A stretch of 64,000 nt of DNA from Streptomyces fructofermentans (GCF_014651055.1 NZ_BMWD01000012.1:1-64000); one strand, 5' to 3'; shown: positions 26,063 through 39,087, counted from the stretch's first letter. Translations and numbers: made by a program. The notes: generated by a model not told the origin, from the sequence alone.

Positions 26063-27595
26063 GTGACTGCTCTCACTCTCAGCACCGCCGCGGCGCCCGG
26101 TCTGCGGGCCGACGCGATCGTCGTCGGTGTCGCCAAGGACACTGCCTCCACGTCCGGGGGCCTGGTCGTCGCGCCGGGCGCGGAGGCCGTGGACAAGGCG
26201 TACGACGGCAGGCTCGCCGGCGTTCTGAAGACCCTCGGCGCCTCGGGCGGCGAGGGCGAGGTGACGAAGCTGCCGGCTCCGGCCGGCTTCAAGGCTCCTC
26301 TCGTGCTGGCGGTCGGTCTCGGTGCCCTGCCCGCGGAGGGCGGTTCCTTCTCCGCGGAGACCCTGCGCCGCGCGGCCGGTGCCGCCGCCCGCTCCCTGTC
26401 CGGCGTCAAGAAGGCCGCGTTCGCGCTGCCGATCGCCGACGCGGCCGACGCGGGCGCCCTCGGCGAGGGCGCGCTGCTCGGCGCGTACGCCTTCGAGGCC
26501 TACAAGGAGAACGGCAAGGACGCCAAGAACGGCAAGGCGCCCGTCGCGGAGATCGCGCTGCTCGGCACCAAGCCCCGCGACAAGGCGTACAAGGCGGCCG
26601 TCGAGCGCGCCACCGCCGTGTCGGAGGAGCTGAACCGCGCCCGCGACCTCGTCAACACGCCGCCGAACGACCTGAACCCGGAGTCCTTCGCGGCCGTCGC
26701 GCAGGCCGCGGCCAAGGAGCACGGCATCAAGGTGCAGGTGCTCGACGAGAAGGCGCTGGCCAAGGGCGGCTACGGCGGCATCCTCGGCGTCGGCGCGGGT
26801 TCCGCGTCCGCGCCCCGCCTGGTGAAGCTGTCGTACACCTCGTCCAAGGCGAAGAAGCACCTGGCGTTCGTCGGCAAGGGCATCACGTACGACTCGGGCG
26901 GCATCTCGCTCAAGCCCGCCGGGCACAACGAGACGATGAAGTGCGACATGGCCGGCGCCGCCGCGGTCTTCGCCGCCGTGGTCACCGCCGCGCGCCTCGG
27001 CCTGGAGGTCGACGTCACCGGCTGGCTCGCGCTCGCCGAGAACATGCCGTCGGGCTCCGCCACCCGCCCCGGTGACGTGCTGCGCATGTACAGCGGCAAG
27101 ACCGTCGAGGTCCTCAACACCGACGCCGAGGGCCGGCTCGTCCTCGCCGACGCGCTCGCCAAGGCCTCCGAGGAGCAGCCCGACGCGATCGTCGACGTGG
27201 CGACGCTGACGGGCGCCATGATGCTGGCGCTCGGCAACCGCACCTTCGGTGTCATGTCCAACGACGACGCGTTCCGCGCCTCGCTCCACGAGGCGGCCGG
27301 CGAGGTCGGCGAGGACTCGTGGCCGATGCCGCTGCCCGACCACCTCAGGAAGGGCATGGACTCCCCCACCGCCGACATCGCCAACATGGGCGAGCGCTAC
27401 GGCGGCGGACTGGTAGCCGGCCTCTTCCTGAAGGAGTTCGTCGGCGAGGGCATCACCTGGGCGCACCTCGACATCGCGGGCCCGGCCTTCAACGAGCAGG
27501 GCCCCTTCGGCTACACCCCCAAGGGCGGTACGGGATCCGCCGTGCGCACCCTGGTCCGGCTGGCCGAGGTGACGGCCGCGGGCGACCTGGGCTGA
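26063..27595 (+). CDS. pepA: Leucyl aminopeptidase (M17 family, cytosolic)
   Basis: 510 aa. It removes N-terminal residues from peptides with two metal ions. The catalytic half shows VGKGITYDSGGISLKP, MKCDMAGAAAVFA, NTDAEGRLVLADAL (N352, D354, E356) and DIATLTGA-like VDVATLTGAMMLALG. The N-terminal domain is the usual alpha/beta macro-like fold. The start is GTG at 26063, with only a weak purine stretch upstream. It is a separate transcription unit ending in the hairpin at 27602-27636. Confidence 0.93.
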   Translation: MTALTLSTAAAPGLRADAIVVGVAKDTASTSGGLVVAPGAEAVDKAYDGRLAGVLKTLGASGGEGEVTKLPAPAGFKAPLVLAVGLGALPAEGGSFSAETLRRAAGAAARSLSGVKKAAFALPIADAADAGALGEGALLGAYAFEAYKENGKDAKNGKAPVAEIALLGTKPRDKAYKAAVERATAVSEELNRARDLVNTPPNDLNPESFAAVAQAAAKEHGIKVQVLDEKALAKGGYGGILGVGAGSASAPRLVKLSYTSSKAKKHLAFVGKGITYDSGGISLKPAGHNETMKCDMAGAAAVFAAVVTAARLGLEVDVTGWLALAENMPSGSATRPGDVLRMYSGKTVEVLNTDAEGRLVLADALAKASEEQPDAIVDVATLTGAMMLALGNRTFGVMSNDDAFRASLHEAAGEVGEDSWPMPLPDHLRKGMDSPTADIANMGERYGGGLVAGLFLKEFVGEGITWAHLDIAGPAFNEQGPFGYTPKGGTGSAVRTLVRLAEVTAAGDLG

Positions 27596-27601
27596 CCCGC
27601 G

Positions 27602-27636
27602 CGGTACGGCCCCGGGCGACTCCCGGGGCCGTACCG
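27602..27636 (+). terminator. pepA terminator
   Basis: A 15-bp perfect stem (CGGTACGGCCCCGGG arm) with loop CGACT, directly after the pepA stop. Confidence 0.75.
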
Positions 27637-27649
27637 GCGGCCCGTCCTG

Positions 27650-27659
27650 TGATCGATCA
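27650..27659. promoter_or_regulatory. TGATCGATCA palindrome upstream of lpd (candidate operator)
   Basis: A perfect 10-bp palindrome 190 bp upstream of the lpd start. The same core recurs in a longer palindrome upstream of aceE (32140-32156). A GntR/FCD regulator gene lies between the two targets. Confidence 0.5.
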
Positions 27660-27849
27660 GACGCCCCTCACCCCGGCCCGGCGTCCCGCCTGCCGCCGAC
27701 AAGTGCGAAGATGGGTCCTCGGCAGGACAGGGCCCCACCACAGGGCCGAAGCAAGACAAGAGCGGCCGGACACCAGCCGACCGACCGGTCAACCACCCGC
27801 AAGGGACATGGGTGCCCGGCGTACGGCGCACATGCATGGAGGACGTGAC

Positions 27850-29238
27850 GTGGCGAACGACGCCAGCACCGTTTTCGACCTAGTGATCCTCGGCGGTGGC
27901 AGCGGCGGGTACGCCGCGGCGCTGCGCGGGGCGCAGCTGGGCCTGGACGTCGCCCTGATCGAGAAGAACAAGCTCGGCGGCACCTGCCTGCACAACGGCT
28001 GCATTCCCACGAAGGCCCTGCTGCACGCCGGCGAGATCGCCGACCAGGCACGCGAGGCCGGGCAGTTCGGCGTCCTGACGACCTTCCAGGGCATCGACAT
28101 CAACGCCGTCCACAAGTACAAGGACGACGTCATCAGCGGCCTGTACAAGGGCCTCCAGGGTCTGGTGGCCTCCCGCAAGGTGACGTACATCGAGGGCGAG
28201 GGCCGTCTGTCGTCCCCGACCTCCGTGGACGTCGGCGGGCAGCGTGTCCAGGGCCGTCACGTGCTCCTCGCGACGGGCTCCGTGCCGAAGTCGCTGCCGG
28301 GTCTGGACATCGACGGCGACCGCATCATCTCCTCGGACCACGCGCTGACGCTGGACCGCGTCCCGAAGTCCGCCATCATCCTGGGCGGCGGCGTCATCGG
28401 CGTCGAGTTCGCCTCCGCGTGGAAGTCCTTCGGGACGGACGTCACGGTGATCGAGGGCCTCAAGCACCTCGTGCCCGTCGAGGACGAGAACAGCTCCAAG
28501 CTTCTTGAGCGCGCCTTCCGCAAGCGCGGCATCAAGTTCAACCTCGGCACGTTCTTCGAGAAGGCCGAGTACACGCAGGACGGCGTCCGCGTGAGCCTGG
28601 CCGACGGCAAGACCTTCGAGGCCGAGGTCCTCCTGGTCGCCATCGGCCGCGGCCCGGTCTCCGCGGGTCTCGGCTACGAGGAGCAGGGCGTCGCGACGGA
28701 CCGCGGCTACGTCCTCGTCGACGAGTACATGCGCACGAACGTGCCGACGGTGTCCGCCGTCGGCGACCTGGTTCCGACGCTCCAGCTCGCGCACGTCGGC
28801 TTCGCCGAGGGCATCCTGGTTGCGGAGCGTCTCGCCGGACTCAAGACCGTTCCGATCGACTACGACGGCGTGCCGCGGGTGACGTACTGCCACCCCGAGG
28901 TCGCCTCCGTCGGCATCACCGAGGCCAAGGCCAAGGAGATCTACGGTGCGGACAAGGTCGTCGCTCTGAAGTACAACCTCGCGGGCAACGGCAAGAGCAA
29001 GATCCTCAAGACCGCGGGCGAGATCAAGCTCGTCCAGGTCAAGGACGGTGCCGTGGTCGGCGTCCACATGGTCGGCGACCGCATGGGCGAGCAGGTCGGC
29101 GAGGCCCAGTTGATCTACAACTGGGAGGCGCTGCCCGCCGAGGTCGCGCAGCTCATCCACGCGCACCCGACGCAGAACGAGGCGCTCGGCGAGGCCCACC
29201 TGGCCCTGGCCGGCAAGCCGCTCCACTCGCACGACTGA
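27850..29238 (+). CDS. lpd: Dihydrolipoyl dehydrogenase (E3)
   Basis: 462 aa flavoprotein that reoxidises dihydrolipoyl groups of 2-oxoacid dehydrogenase complexes with NAD+. FAD site VILGGGSGGYAAALRGAQLG. Redox disulfide Cys46/Cys51 in GGTCLHNGCIPTKAL. NAD site IILGGGVIGVEFAS. Second FAD motif TVSAVGDLVPTLQLAHVG. Active-site His439/Glu444 in AHPTQNEALGE. The start is GTG at 27850, with GGAGG 7 nt upstream. It lies 56 bp upstream of the E2 gene and is probably co-transcribed. Confidence 0.95.
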   Translation: MANDASTVFDLVILGGGSGGYAAALRGAQLGLDVALIEKNKLGGTCLHNGCIPTKALLHAGEIADQAREAGQFGVLTTFQGIDINAVHKYKDDVISGLYKGLQGLVASRKVTYIEGEGRLSSPTSVDVGGQRVQGRHVLLATGSVPKSLPGLDIDGDRIISSDHALTLDRVPKSAIILGGGVIGVEFASAWKSFGTDVTVIEGLKHLVPVEDENSSKLLERAFRKRGIKFNLGTFFEKAEYTQDGVRVSLADGKTFEAEVLLVAIGRGPVSAGLGYEEQGVATDRGYVLVDEYMRTNVPTVSAVGDLVPTLQLAHVGFAEGILVAERLAGLKTVPIDYDGVPRVTYCHPEVASVGITEAKAKEIYGADKVVALKYNLAGNGKSKILKTAGEIKLVQVKDGAVVGVHMVGDRMGEQVGEAQLIYNWEALPAEVAQLIHAHPTQNEALGEAHLALAGKPLHSHD

Positions 29239-29294
29239 CAGCCCTCGGGCGCGACGACACAGACTTCCGCAATTCGTAAGGAGCAACCGAAACC

Positions 29295-31070
<1,776 letters not shown>

Positions 31071-31080
31071 GCCACGCCTG

Positions 31081-31118
31081 CCGCGCCCCCCGTCCCCTCC
31101 GAGGGACGGGGGGCGCGG
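31081..31118 (+). terminator. lpd-sucB terminator
   Basis: A 16-bp perfect stem (CCGCGCCCCCCGTCCC arm) with loop CTCCGA, 10 bp after the sucB stop. Confidence 0.8.
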
Positions 31119-31315
31119 TCGTGTCCGGACCCGCCGCGGGCGACCGCCGGGCTCCCCCGGAGCGCCGGCCGGCACCCGCGGCACCACCGGCCGCGCGACG
31201 ACGCGCCGTCCCCGGTACGGGACTTGACGGCGCGTGGTGCTCCGCCGACGTGTAAGTCTCGTCTCACCTGCGCGAAAGCGCCCCCGTCCACCTCTCCTCA
31301 CGCAGGGCCCGGCCG

Positions 31316-31327
31316 TATTGTCTAGAC
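31316..31327 (+). promoter_or_regulatory. Promoter -10 and overlapping GTCTAGAC palindrome for the GntR gene
   Basis: -10-like TATTGT (31316-31321) overlaps the perfect 8-bp palindrome GTCTAGAC (31320-31327), about 45 bp before the GntR start. Short palindromes of this type are common operators of FCD-type GntR regulators, so autoregulation is likely (inference). Confidence 0.45.
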
Positions 31328-31371
31328 GTCAACGCCCTGGGGCCGGAGCGGCCCCGGCCTAAGGAGCCCTC

Positions 31372-32010
31372 ATGACCGCGCCCGTCGTCCACTCGCTCCG
31401 CGAGCAGATCCGCGAGCACATCGTGGAGGGGATCGTGAGCGGCCGCTGGAAGCCGGGCGAGCGGATCGTGGAGCGGCGGATCGCCACCGAGCTGGAGGTC
31501 AGCCAGACGCCGGTGCGGGAGGCGCTGCGGGAACTGGAGTCCCTGCGCCTGATCGAGTCCGCCCCCAACAAGGGCGTGCGGGTACGGAACCTCACCGCGG
31601 CCGACCTGGAGGAGAGCTATCCCGTCAGGGCCGGTCTGGAGGCCATCGCGGCCGAGCTGGCGGCCGAGCGGCTGGCCGCCGACTGCTCGGCCCTGGAGCC
31701 GCACGTGACGGCCCTGTACGAGGCCGACCGCAAGGCCGACGGCACCGGCCAGGTGCGGCACACGGTCGCCTTCCACCGCGAGCTGGTGCGCGCCGCGGGG
31801 AACTCGGTGCTGCTGCACACGTGGGAGGGCCTGGGCATCGAGGTCTTCACGGCCCTGTCGATCCGCTGGCTGGGCACGGTCCAGCAGTCGTACGCGGAGG
31901 AGCACGAGGCGCTCGTGGAGGCGTTCCGCAGGCGCGACCCGCTGATCGCGGAGCTCGTGAAGGCGCATGTGCTGGGGTGCGCGCCGCGTACCGGAAGCGA
32001 ACCCTCCTAG
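31372..32010 (+). CDS. GntR-family transcriptional regulator, FCD subfamily
   Basis: 212 aa. Winged helix at about 5-72 (LREQIREHIVEGIVSGRWKPGERIVERRIATELEVSQTPVREALRELESLRLIESAPNKGVRV). All-helical FCD ligand domain follows, with the metal/ligand residues expected around DLEESYPVRAGLEA, HTVAFHRELVRAAGN and EEHEALVEAFRRRD. Such proteins bind organic acids (citrate, lactate, pyruvate and others). It lies between the lpd-sucB and aceE units and is a good candidate for their pyruvate-sensing regulator (inference from position and operators). A strong ribosome site (AAGGAG) precedes the ATG. Confidence 0.88.
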   Translation: MTAPVVHSLREQIREHIVEGIVSGRWKPGERIVERRIATELEVSQTPVREALRELESLRLIESAPNKGVRVRNLTAADLEESYPVRAGLEAIAAELAAERLAADCSALEPHVTALYEADRKADGTGQVRHTVAFHRELVRAAGNSVLLHTWEGLGIEVFTALSIRWLGTVQQSYAEEHEALVEAFRRRDPLIAELVKAHVLGCAPRTGSEPS

Positions 32011-32055
32011 CCCGCGAACAGCGGAGCGGCACCCCGCTCAAACGTCCTCCCACCT

Positions 32056-32109
32056 GCGAAAACCAGGCACCGGGTGCCTGTCGCCGAGGCACCGCGTGCC
32101 GACTTTCGC
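32056..32109. promoter_or_regulatory. Twin GGCACC-type palindromes within an outer stem, upstream of aceE
   Basis: GGCACCGGGTGCC (32066-32078) and GGCACCGCGTGCC (32088-32100) are near-identical palindromes with centres exactly 22 bp apart. They are enclosed by GCGAAA (32056-32061) and TTTCGC (32104-32109). As DNA they could be a pair of operators on one helix face; as RNA, a three-way junction. Confidence 0.45.
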
Positions 32110-32139
32110 CGGATCGAGAGGTTTTACCCTGGGAACCTT

Positions 32140-32156
32140 TGATCGATCATCGATCA
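32140..32156. promoter_or_regulatory. TGATCGAT-C-ATCGATCA operator candidate in the aceE promoter
   Basis: A perfect 17-bp palindrome that contains the TGATCGATCA core seen upstream of lpd. -10-like TACCCT (32125-32130) lies just before it and TACAGT (32163-32168) just after, so it would overlap the transcription start or the -35 box. Confidence 0.6.
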
Positions 32157-32276
32157 GGGAGTTACAGTCACCGTCGGGCTCCACCCGAGCCCGCCGCCCT
32201 GTCCTGCCGAAGACCAAGGGCACCCCCAACCCCTTACCGATGAGGGAACCCCCCTCCGCATCCGGAAGGCGGCGCA

Positions 32277-34982
<2,706 letters not shown>

Positions 34983-34997
34983 GTCCGTCGCGTTCCG

Positions 34998-35027
34998 GGG
35001 TCCGACGGTGTGTGCCGTCGGGCCCCT
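34998..35027 (+). terminator. aceE terminator
   Basis: GGGG-T-CCGACGG / CCGTCGG-G-CCCC stem with loop TGTGTG and a short TTCG after it. The rest of the gap to 35262 holds an 18-bp direct repeat (CCGTTCCCCGCGCCGCCC at 35122 and 35199) and no gene. Confidence 0.6.
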
Positions 35028-35262
35028 TCGCGTTTCCCGGCGCGGCGGGTTCCTGTGTGCGGGTGCGTCGGGGGTCGGGGCCGGCTCGTCCGCGTCCGCG
35101 GGTCCGTCGCGGCCGGTCGCGCCGTTCCCCGCGCCGCCCGGAAGGGCGCTGCCCTCCCGGCAAGGTCGTGACGGCAGCCCGCACCTCCCGCACCCCCGCC
35201 GTTCCCCGCGCCGCCCAGAGGGTGCCGGCCTCGCGGCGGGGTCGGGGCGGCATCATGTGTTC

Positions 35263-36285
35263 ATGCGTGCTGCACGGCTGATCAGGATGGTGCTGCTGCT
35301 CCAGTCCCGGCCCTCGATGACCGCGGCCGAGCTGGCCCGCGAGCTGGAGGTGTCCGAGCGGACCATCACCCGCGACGCCCAGGCCCTCTCCGAGGCGGGC
35401 GTTCCGGTGTACGCCGACCGGGGCCGGACCGGCGGGTACCGGCTGATCGGCGGCTACCGGACCCGGCTCACCGGACTCGCGCGCGGTGAGGCCGAGGCAC
35501 TGTTCCTGTCCGGCGTACCGGGCGCCCTGCGCGAGATGGGGCTGGAGGACGCCGCCTCCGCCGCCCGCCTCAAGGTGTCGGCCGCGCTGCTGCCCTCCCT
35601 GCGCGACGCCTCGCACACCGCGGCGCAGCGCTTCCACCTCGACGCGCCCGGCTGGTTCACCGAGCCGAAGACCCCCGAACTGCTGCCGGCGGTCGCCGAG
35701 GCCGTGTGGGACGACCGCCGGATCACCGCGCGCTACCGGCGCCAGGACACCGGCGTCGAGCGCGAGCTGGAGCCGTACGGGCTCGTGCTGAAGGCAGGCG
35801 TCTGGTACCTGTGCGCCCGCGTACCGGACGCCGGATCGTTCCGCGTCTACCGCATCGACCGCTTCACCGCCGCCGAGCCCGGCGCCGACCGCTTCGGCCG
35901 CGACGCCTCGTTCGACCTGCCGGCGTTCTGGGCGGAACGCGCGGCGCAGTTCGCGCGCTCGATCCTGCGGTCCACCGTCGTGGTGCGGCTGACCGGGGCC
36001 GGCGCACGCGCGCTGCGGCACGCCGTCGACCCGCTCGCCGCGCAGGAGGCGCTGGCCGAGGCCGGCCCGCCGGACGGGGCGGGCCGGGTGACCGTGAGCC
36101 TGCCGGTCGAGTCGGACGACGTCGCGTACACCCAGCTCATGGCGCTCGGCCCCGAGGTCGAGGTGATCGAGCCCGCCGACCTCCGGCGGCGCTTCGCGGA
36201 CGCCGCGGCCCGGACGGCCGCCTACTACGGGCAGGACGAGCCCGGCACGCCGGACGGGGGGCCGACCGCTACCGGTAGCCCGTGA
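35263..36285 (+). CDS. WYL-domain transcriptional regulator (HTH_11 + WYL)
   Basis: 340 aa. Winged helix at the N-terminus (MRAARLIRMVLLLQSRPSMTAAELARELEVSERTITRDAQALSEAGVPVYADRG, with GGYRL wing). A WYL-type ligand domain occupies the middle (ITARYRRQDTG, LEPYGLVLKAGVWYLCAR, FRVYRIDRF). A C-terminal extension follows (WCX-like). Such regulators sense nucleotides or nucleic-acid-related ligands and often control neighbours or DNA-damage genes. Its 3' end overlaps the convergent SDR gene by 17 bp, and the SDR promoter is a plausible target. Confidence 0.87.
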   Translation: MRAARLIRMVLLLQSRPSMTAAELARELEVSERTITRDAQALSEAGVPVYADRGRTGGYRLIGGYRTRLTGLARGEAEALFLSGVPGALREMGLEDAASAARLKVSAALLPSLRDASHTAAQRFHLDAPGWFTEPKTPELLPAVAEAVWDDRRITARYRRQDTGVERELEPYGLVLKAGVWYLCARVPDAGSFRVYRIDRFTAAEPGADRFGRDASFDLPAFWAERAAQFARSILRSTVVVRLTGAGARALRHAVDPLAAQEALAEAGPPDGAGRVTVSLPVESDDVAYTQLMALGPEVEVIEPADLRRRFADAAARTAAYYGQDEPGTPDGGPTATGSP

Positions 36286-37234
36286 CGTCCGCGGGCCCGT
36301 CCTGATCCACCTCGGTCATGTAGCGCCACGCGTCCGGCGCCGACCCGTCGACGTCCGTGACGCCGTACTCCCGGGCGAGCCCACCGCTGGACAGCGAGCG
36401 CCCGTTCCAGCGCGCGAGCCCGGGGTCGGCGGCGAGCGCCACCAGGGTCCGCCCGACGTACGTGGGCGTCTCGGAGATGGCGAAGTGCGGCGCCTGGGCG
36501 CAGGCCTCACGCCAGTTCTCCTCGGTCACGTGGAACGCCGTGTCGAGCATCGCCTCCGAGCGCAGCCAGCCGGGGGTGAGGCAGACCGCCGTGCAGCCGT
36601 GCTCGGCGAGTTCCTCGCCGAGGCCGTACGCCATGCGGATCGGGGTCGTCTTGGCGAGGTCGTAGAAGAACGGCCTGCGGTAGCGGCGGTTGTACTCCTC
36701 CGTGCCGTCGGTGACCTCGACGAGGAGCCCGCCCGGGTTGCGGACGAGGAGCGGGAGCGCGAAGTGGCTGGTGACGATGTGCGACTCGATGCCGAGGCGC
36801 ATGATGCGCAGCCCCTTGTCGAGGTCCATCTCCCACATGGCGGGCTGACCGCCCGCCGACCAGTCGAGGTGGACGTCCCCGCCCCAGAGGTCGTTGACGA
36901 GGATGTCGAGCCGCCCCTGCTCCCGGTCGACGCGGTCGACGAGCGCCCGTACCTGCTCGGGCTCCAGGTGGTCGGTCGGCACGGCGATCCCCCGGCCGGC
37001 GGCACCGGCGGCCTCGTCGACCAGTTCGGCCGTCTCCTCGATCGTCTCCGTGGCCCGGCCGACCTCGCTGACACGGTCGCGGGTCGTACGTCCCGTCACG
37101 TACACCGTGGCGCCCGCGCGCCCCAGCTCCACCGCCATGGCGCGGCCGGCACCCCGGGTGGCGCCCGCGACCAGGGCGATCCTCCCCTTGAGCGGCTGCG
37201 CGGTGGCCCGTACTGATTCCTCTGCTGTCTCCAT
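36269..37234 (-). CDS. Short-chain dehydrogenase/reductase
   Basis: 321 aa. NAD(P)-binding motif ALVAGATRGAGRAMAVELGRAGATVYVTGRT. Catalytic YxxxK in FFYDLAKTTPIRMAYG, with NDLWGGD in place of the usual NNAG. This resembles the subgroup of SDRs of about 300 aa with an extra C-terminal part (SSGGLAREYGVTDVDG). The substrate is unknown. The start is ATG at 37234, with -10 GATGCT 6 nt upstream (leaderless). It is divergent from the DUF4240 gene. Confidence 0.85.
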   Translation of the reverse strand: METAEESVRATAQPLKGRIALVAGATRGAGRAMAVELGRAGATVYVTGRTTRDRVSEVGRATETIEETAELVDEAAGAAGRGIAVPTDHLEPEQVRALVDRVDREQGRLDILVNDLWGGDVHLDWSAGGQPAMWEMDLDKGLRIMRLGIESHIVTSHFALPLLVRNPGGLLVEVTDGTEEYNRRYRRPFFYDLAKTTPIRMAYGLGEELAEHGCTAVCLTPGWLRSEAMLDTAFHVTEENWREACAQAPHFAISETPTYVGRTLVALAADPGLARWNGRSLSSGGLAREYGVTDVDGSAPDAWRYMTEVDQDGPADVTGYR

Positions 37235-37256
37235 GCACCGAGCATCGCGCCGAATA

Positions 37257-37273
37257 CCGACATCTGCTGTCGG
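37257..37273. promoter_or_regulatory. CCGACA-N5-TGTCGG inverted repeat in the SDR promoter
   Basis: Perfect 6-bp arms. It covers the -35 position of the predicted SDR promoter (-10 at 37246-37241) and lies 82 bp upstream of the divergent DUF4240 gene. Candidate operator. Confidence 0.5.
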
Positions 37274-37354
37274 ACTTTCCGCGGGGCATGTGCGTGCATA
37301 ACGATCTGTCCGTCCCCGGGTGCGCGGGCCGGGCGCAGGCCCGATGCTTGTCCC

Positions 37355-37876
37355 GTGATGGACGAGACGGAGTTCTGGGAGCTGGTGGACGCGGCCCGTG
37401 TGGCCGCCGGGGGCGACGCCGAGGAGCAGGCCGACCTGCTCGTCGAACGGCTCCTCCTGCTGGACCCGGACATGGTGCTGGACTTCGCCCGTCACTTCGA
37501 GGCCCGGTACAACCGCGCGTACACCTGGGACCTGTGGGGCGCCGCCTGGATCCTGCTCGACGGGGCCAGCGACGACGCCTTCGACTACTTCCGCTGCTGG
37601 CTGATCGGCCAGGGGCGCGACGTGTACGAGGGCGGTGTGCACGAGCCCGACCGGCTGGCCGAGCTGCTCCGGGACTTCGACGACGAGGTCGACGGGGACG
37701 GCGAGGAGCTGGGCTACGCGGCGGACGAGGCCTACGAGCAGCTCACCGGAACGGTCGCCCCCGACCTGGGTATTCCGGCCGCCCCGCGGGAGCCGCTGGG
37801 CACCCCGCTCGACCTGGAGAACCAGGTCCTGCTGGCCGAGCGCCTCCCCCAGCTCTGGGAGCGCTTCGCCGACTAG
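37355..37876 (+). CDS. DUF4240 domain protein
   Basis: 173 aa, very acidic. It shows the DUF4240 pattern: EFWELVDAARVAAGGDAEEQADLLVERL, then YNRAYTWDLWGAAWILLDGASDDAFDYFRCWLIGQGRDVYEGG and LGYAADEAYEQLTG. Function unknown; single copies of this domain are common in Streptomyces and occur with WGR domains elsewhere. GTG at 37355 is favoured because -10 GATGCT (37343-37348) ends 6 nt before it; ATG at 37358 is the alternative. The last 12 codons, including the stop, are tandemly duplicated just downstream. Confidence 0.82.
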   Translation: MMDETEFWELVDAARVAAGGDAEEQADLLVERLLLLDPDMVLDFARHFEARYNRAYTWDLWGAAWILLDGASDDAFDYFRCWLIGQGRDVYEGGVHEPDRLAELLRDFDDEVDGDGEELGYAADEAYEQLTGTVAPDLGIPAAPREPLGTPLDLENQVLLAERLPQLWERFAD

Positions 37877-37912
37877 CGCCTCCCCCAGCTCTGGGAGCGC
37901 TTCGCGGACTAG
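37841..37912. repeat. 36-bp tandem duplication of the 3' end of the DUF4240 gene
   Basis: Copies 37841-37876 and 37877-37912 differ at one base. Each contains CTCCC/GGGAG hairpin arms and a terminal CTAG. The second copy also supplies the stop codon (37911-37909) of the convergent amidase gene. Confidence 0.9.
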
Positions 37913-38898
37913 CGCCTGCCCTGGAGGTGCGCGGCGCGCTGCCTGATCTCGGGCAGCCGGGCCGTGAGCGCCGCTCCCGGGCACTCGGTCGAGTAGCCGT
38001 CGGAGTGGCCGGAGACGGCCGTGAAGGTGGCCCGGGTGCCCGCGCGGTACCTGCTCAGGCTGTTGGTGGAGACGAGGTTGACGCGGGCGCGGGGGTCCGT
38101 GTCGGTGAGGCCCAGTTTCCACGCGGCGACGGCCGCGACGGCGTCGGTCATCGCCTTGGGCACCGGCACTCCCTCGGTGAAGGTGCCGATCGCGGCGATG
38201 CCCGCGGTGCCGACGTTGAACCCCTGCGTGTGGGCGCCGACGACGGCCCGGTCGACGCCGCCCGCCCGGCCCTCGTAGACGGTTCCGCAGCGGTCGACGA
38301 GGAAGTTGTAGCCGATGTCGTCCCAGTGCCTCGCGCCCGCCTGCCCGGTGTAGAGGGACTGGATGATCCGGGGCGTGTCGGCGCAGTCGTAGCCGTTCGG
38401 CGAGTCGGTGTGGTGGACGAACACGGCGGACACGCGTCCGGCGTACCGGACGGGCGGGCGGCGGAAGGCGGCGTCGCCGAGCCAGCGCTCCCTGGGCACG
38501 ATCTCGGGGCGGGCGGCCGTGTGCCCGACGGCCGCCCTGGCCGCGACGGGCCGTCCGGCGTCACCCGGTGTCCGGTCGATCCCGACGGCGCACAGGACCA
38601 GCGCCGTGACCGCCGCGAGCCCCGGCAGACAGGCGAGGACGACGCGTACGGGGCGGGGCGGGAAGGTGCGACGGGTGACGCGCGAGCGGCTCCCCCGGGG
38701 GGCCTGTGCGGTCTGTGTGGCCTGCGGGGCTTGCGGGGCTGACGCGGCCTGGGGGGCCGGGGCGGCCTGGGGCCCGCCCGCGCCCCCTGTCCGGGCGGCG
38801 CCTTCCCGCACGCCCCGATGCCGGCCCCGCGACCGCCCCCGGGCCCGGCGCAGCGCGCCCCGGACACGTGCTGCGAGCGGGGTTCGATGGGCACACAT
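37909..38898 (-). CDS. N-acetylmuramoyl-L-alanine amidase (PGRP type), membrane-anchored
   Basis: 329 aa. A basic head and an Ala/Pro/Gln-rich stretch (QAAPAPQAASAPQAPQ) precede one membrane helix (VRVVLACLPGLAAVTALVLCAVGI, about 100-123). The catalytic PGRP domain follows, with RERWLGD, FVHHTDSPNGYDC (first zinc His), IGYNFLVDRCGTVYEGRAGG, VVGAHTQGFNVGTAGIAAIGTF and SGHSDGYSTECPG (second His and the Cys ligand). It cleaves the peptide stem from peptidoglycan. The start is ATG at 38898; GTG at 38919 is possible. Its stop lies inside the duplicated 36-bp repeat. Confidence 0.85.
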   Translation of the reverse strand: MCAHRTPLAARVRGALRRARGRSRGRHRGVREGAARTGGAGGPQAAPAPQAASAPQAPQATQTAQAPRGSRSRVTRRTFPPRPVRVVLACLPGLAAVTALVLCAVGIDRTPGDAGRPVAARAAVGHTAARPEIVPRERWLGDAAFRRPPVRYAGRVSAVFVHHTDSPNGYDCADTPRIIQSLYTGQAGARHWDDIGYNFLVDRCGTVYEGRAGGVDRAVVGAHTQGFNVGTAGIAAIGTFTEGVPVPKAMTDAVAAVAAWKLGLTDTDPRARVNLVSTNSLSRYRAGTRATFTAVSGHSDGYSTECPGAALTARLPEIRQRAAHLQGRR

Positions 38899-39087
38899 GT
38901 GATCCACTCTCGGGGACACTCCGGCGGTCCGCGACGTGTGCTGTGCCACCCGGTGGAACCAACGTCCCGGTCCGGGACGTTTCTACAGGTCCATGCACGT
39001 GTGCCCGATGTCCGGTCCCGCACGGGCTCCGCCTGATCACCGGGCGGGCCCGGCACGTACTGAGGGGCCCAAGGGAAAGGGAGCTCC

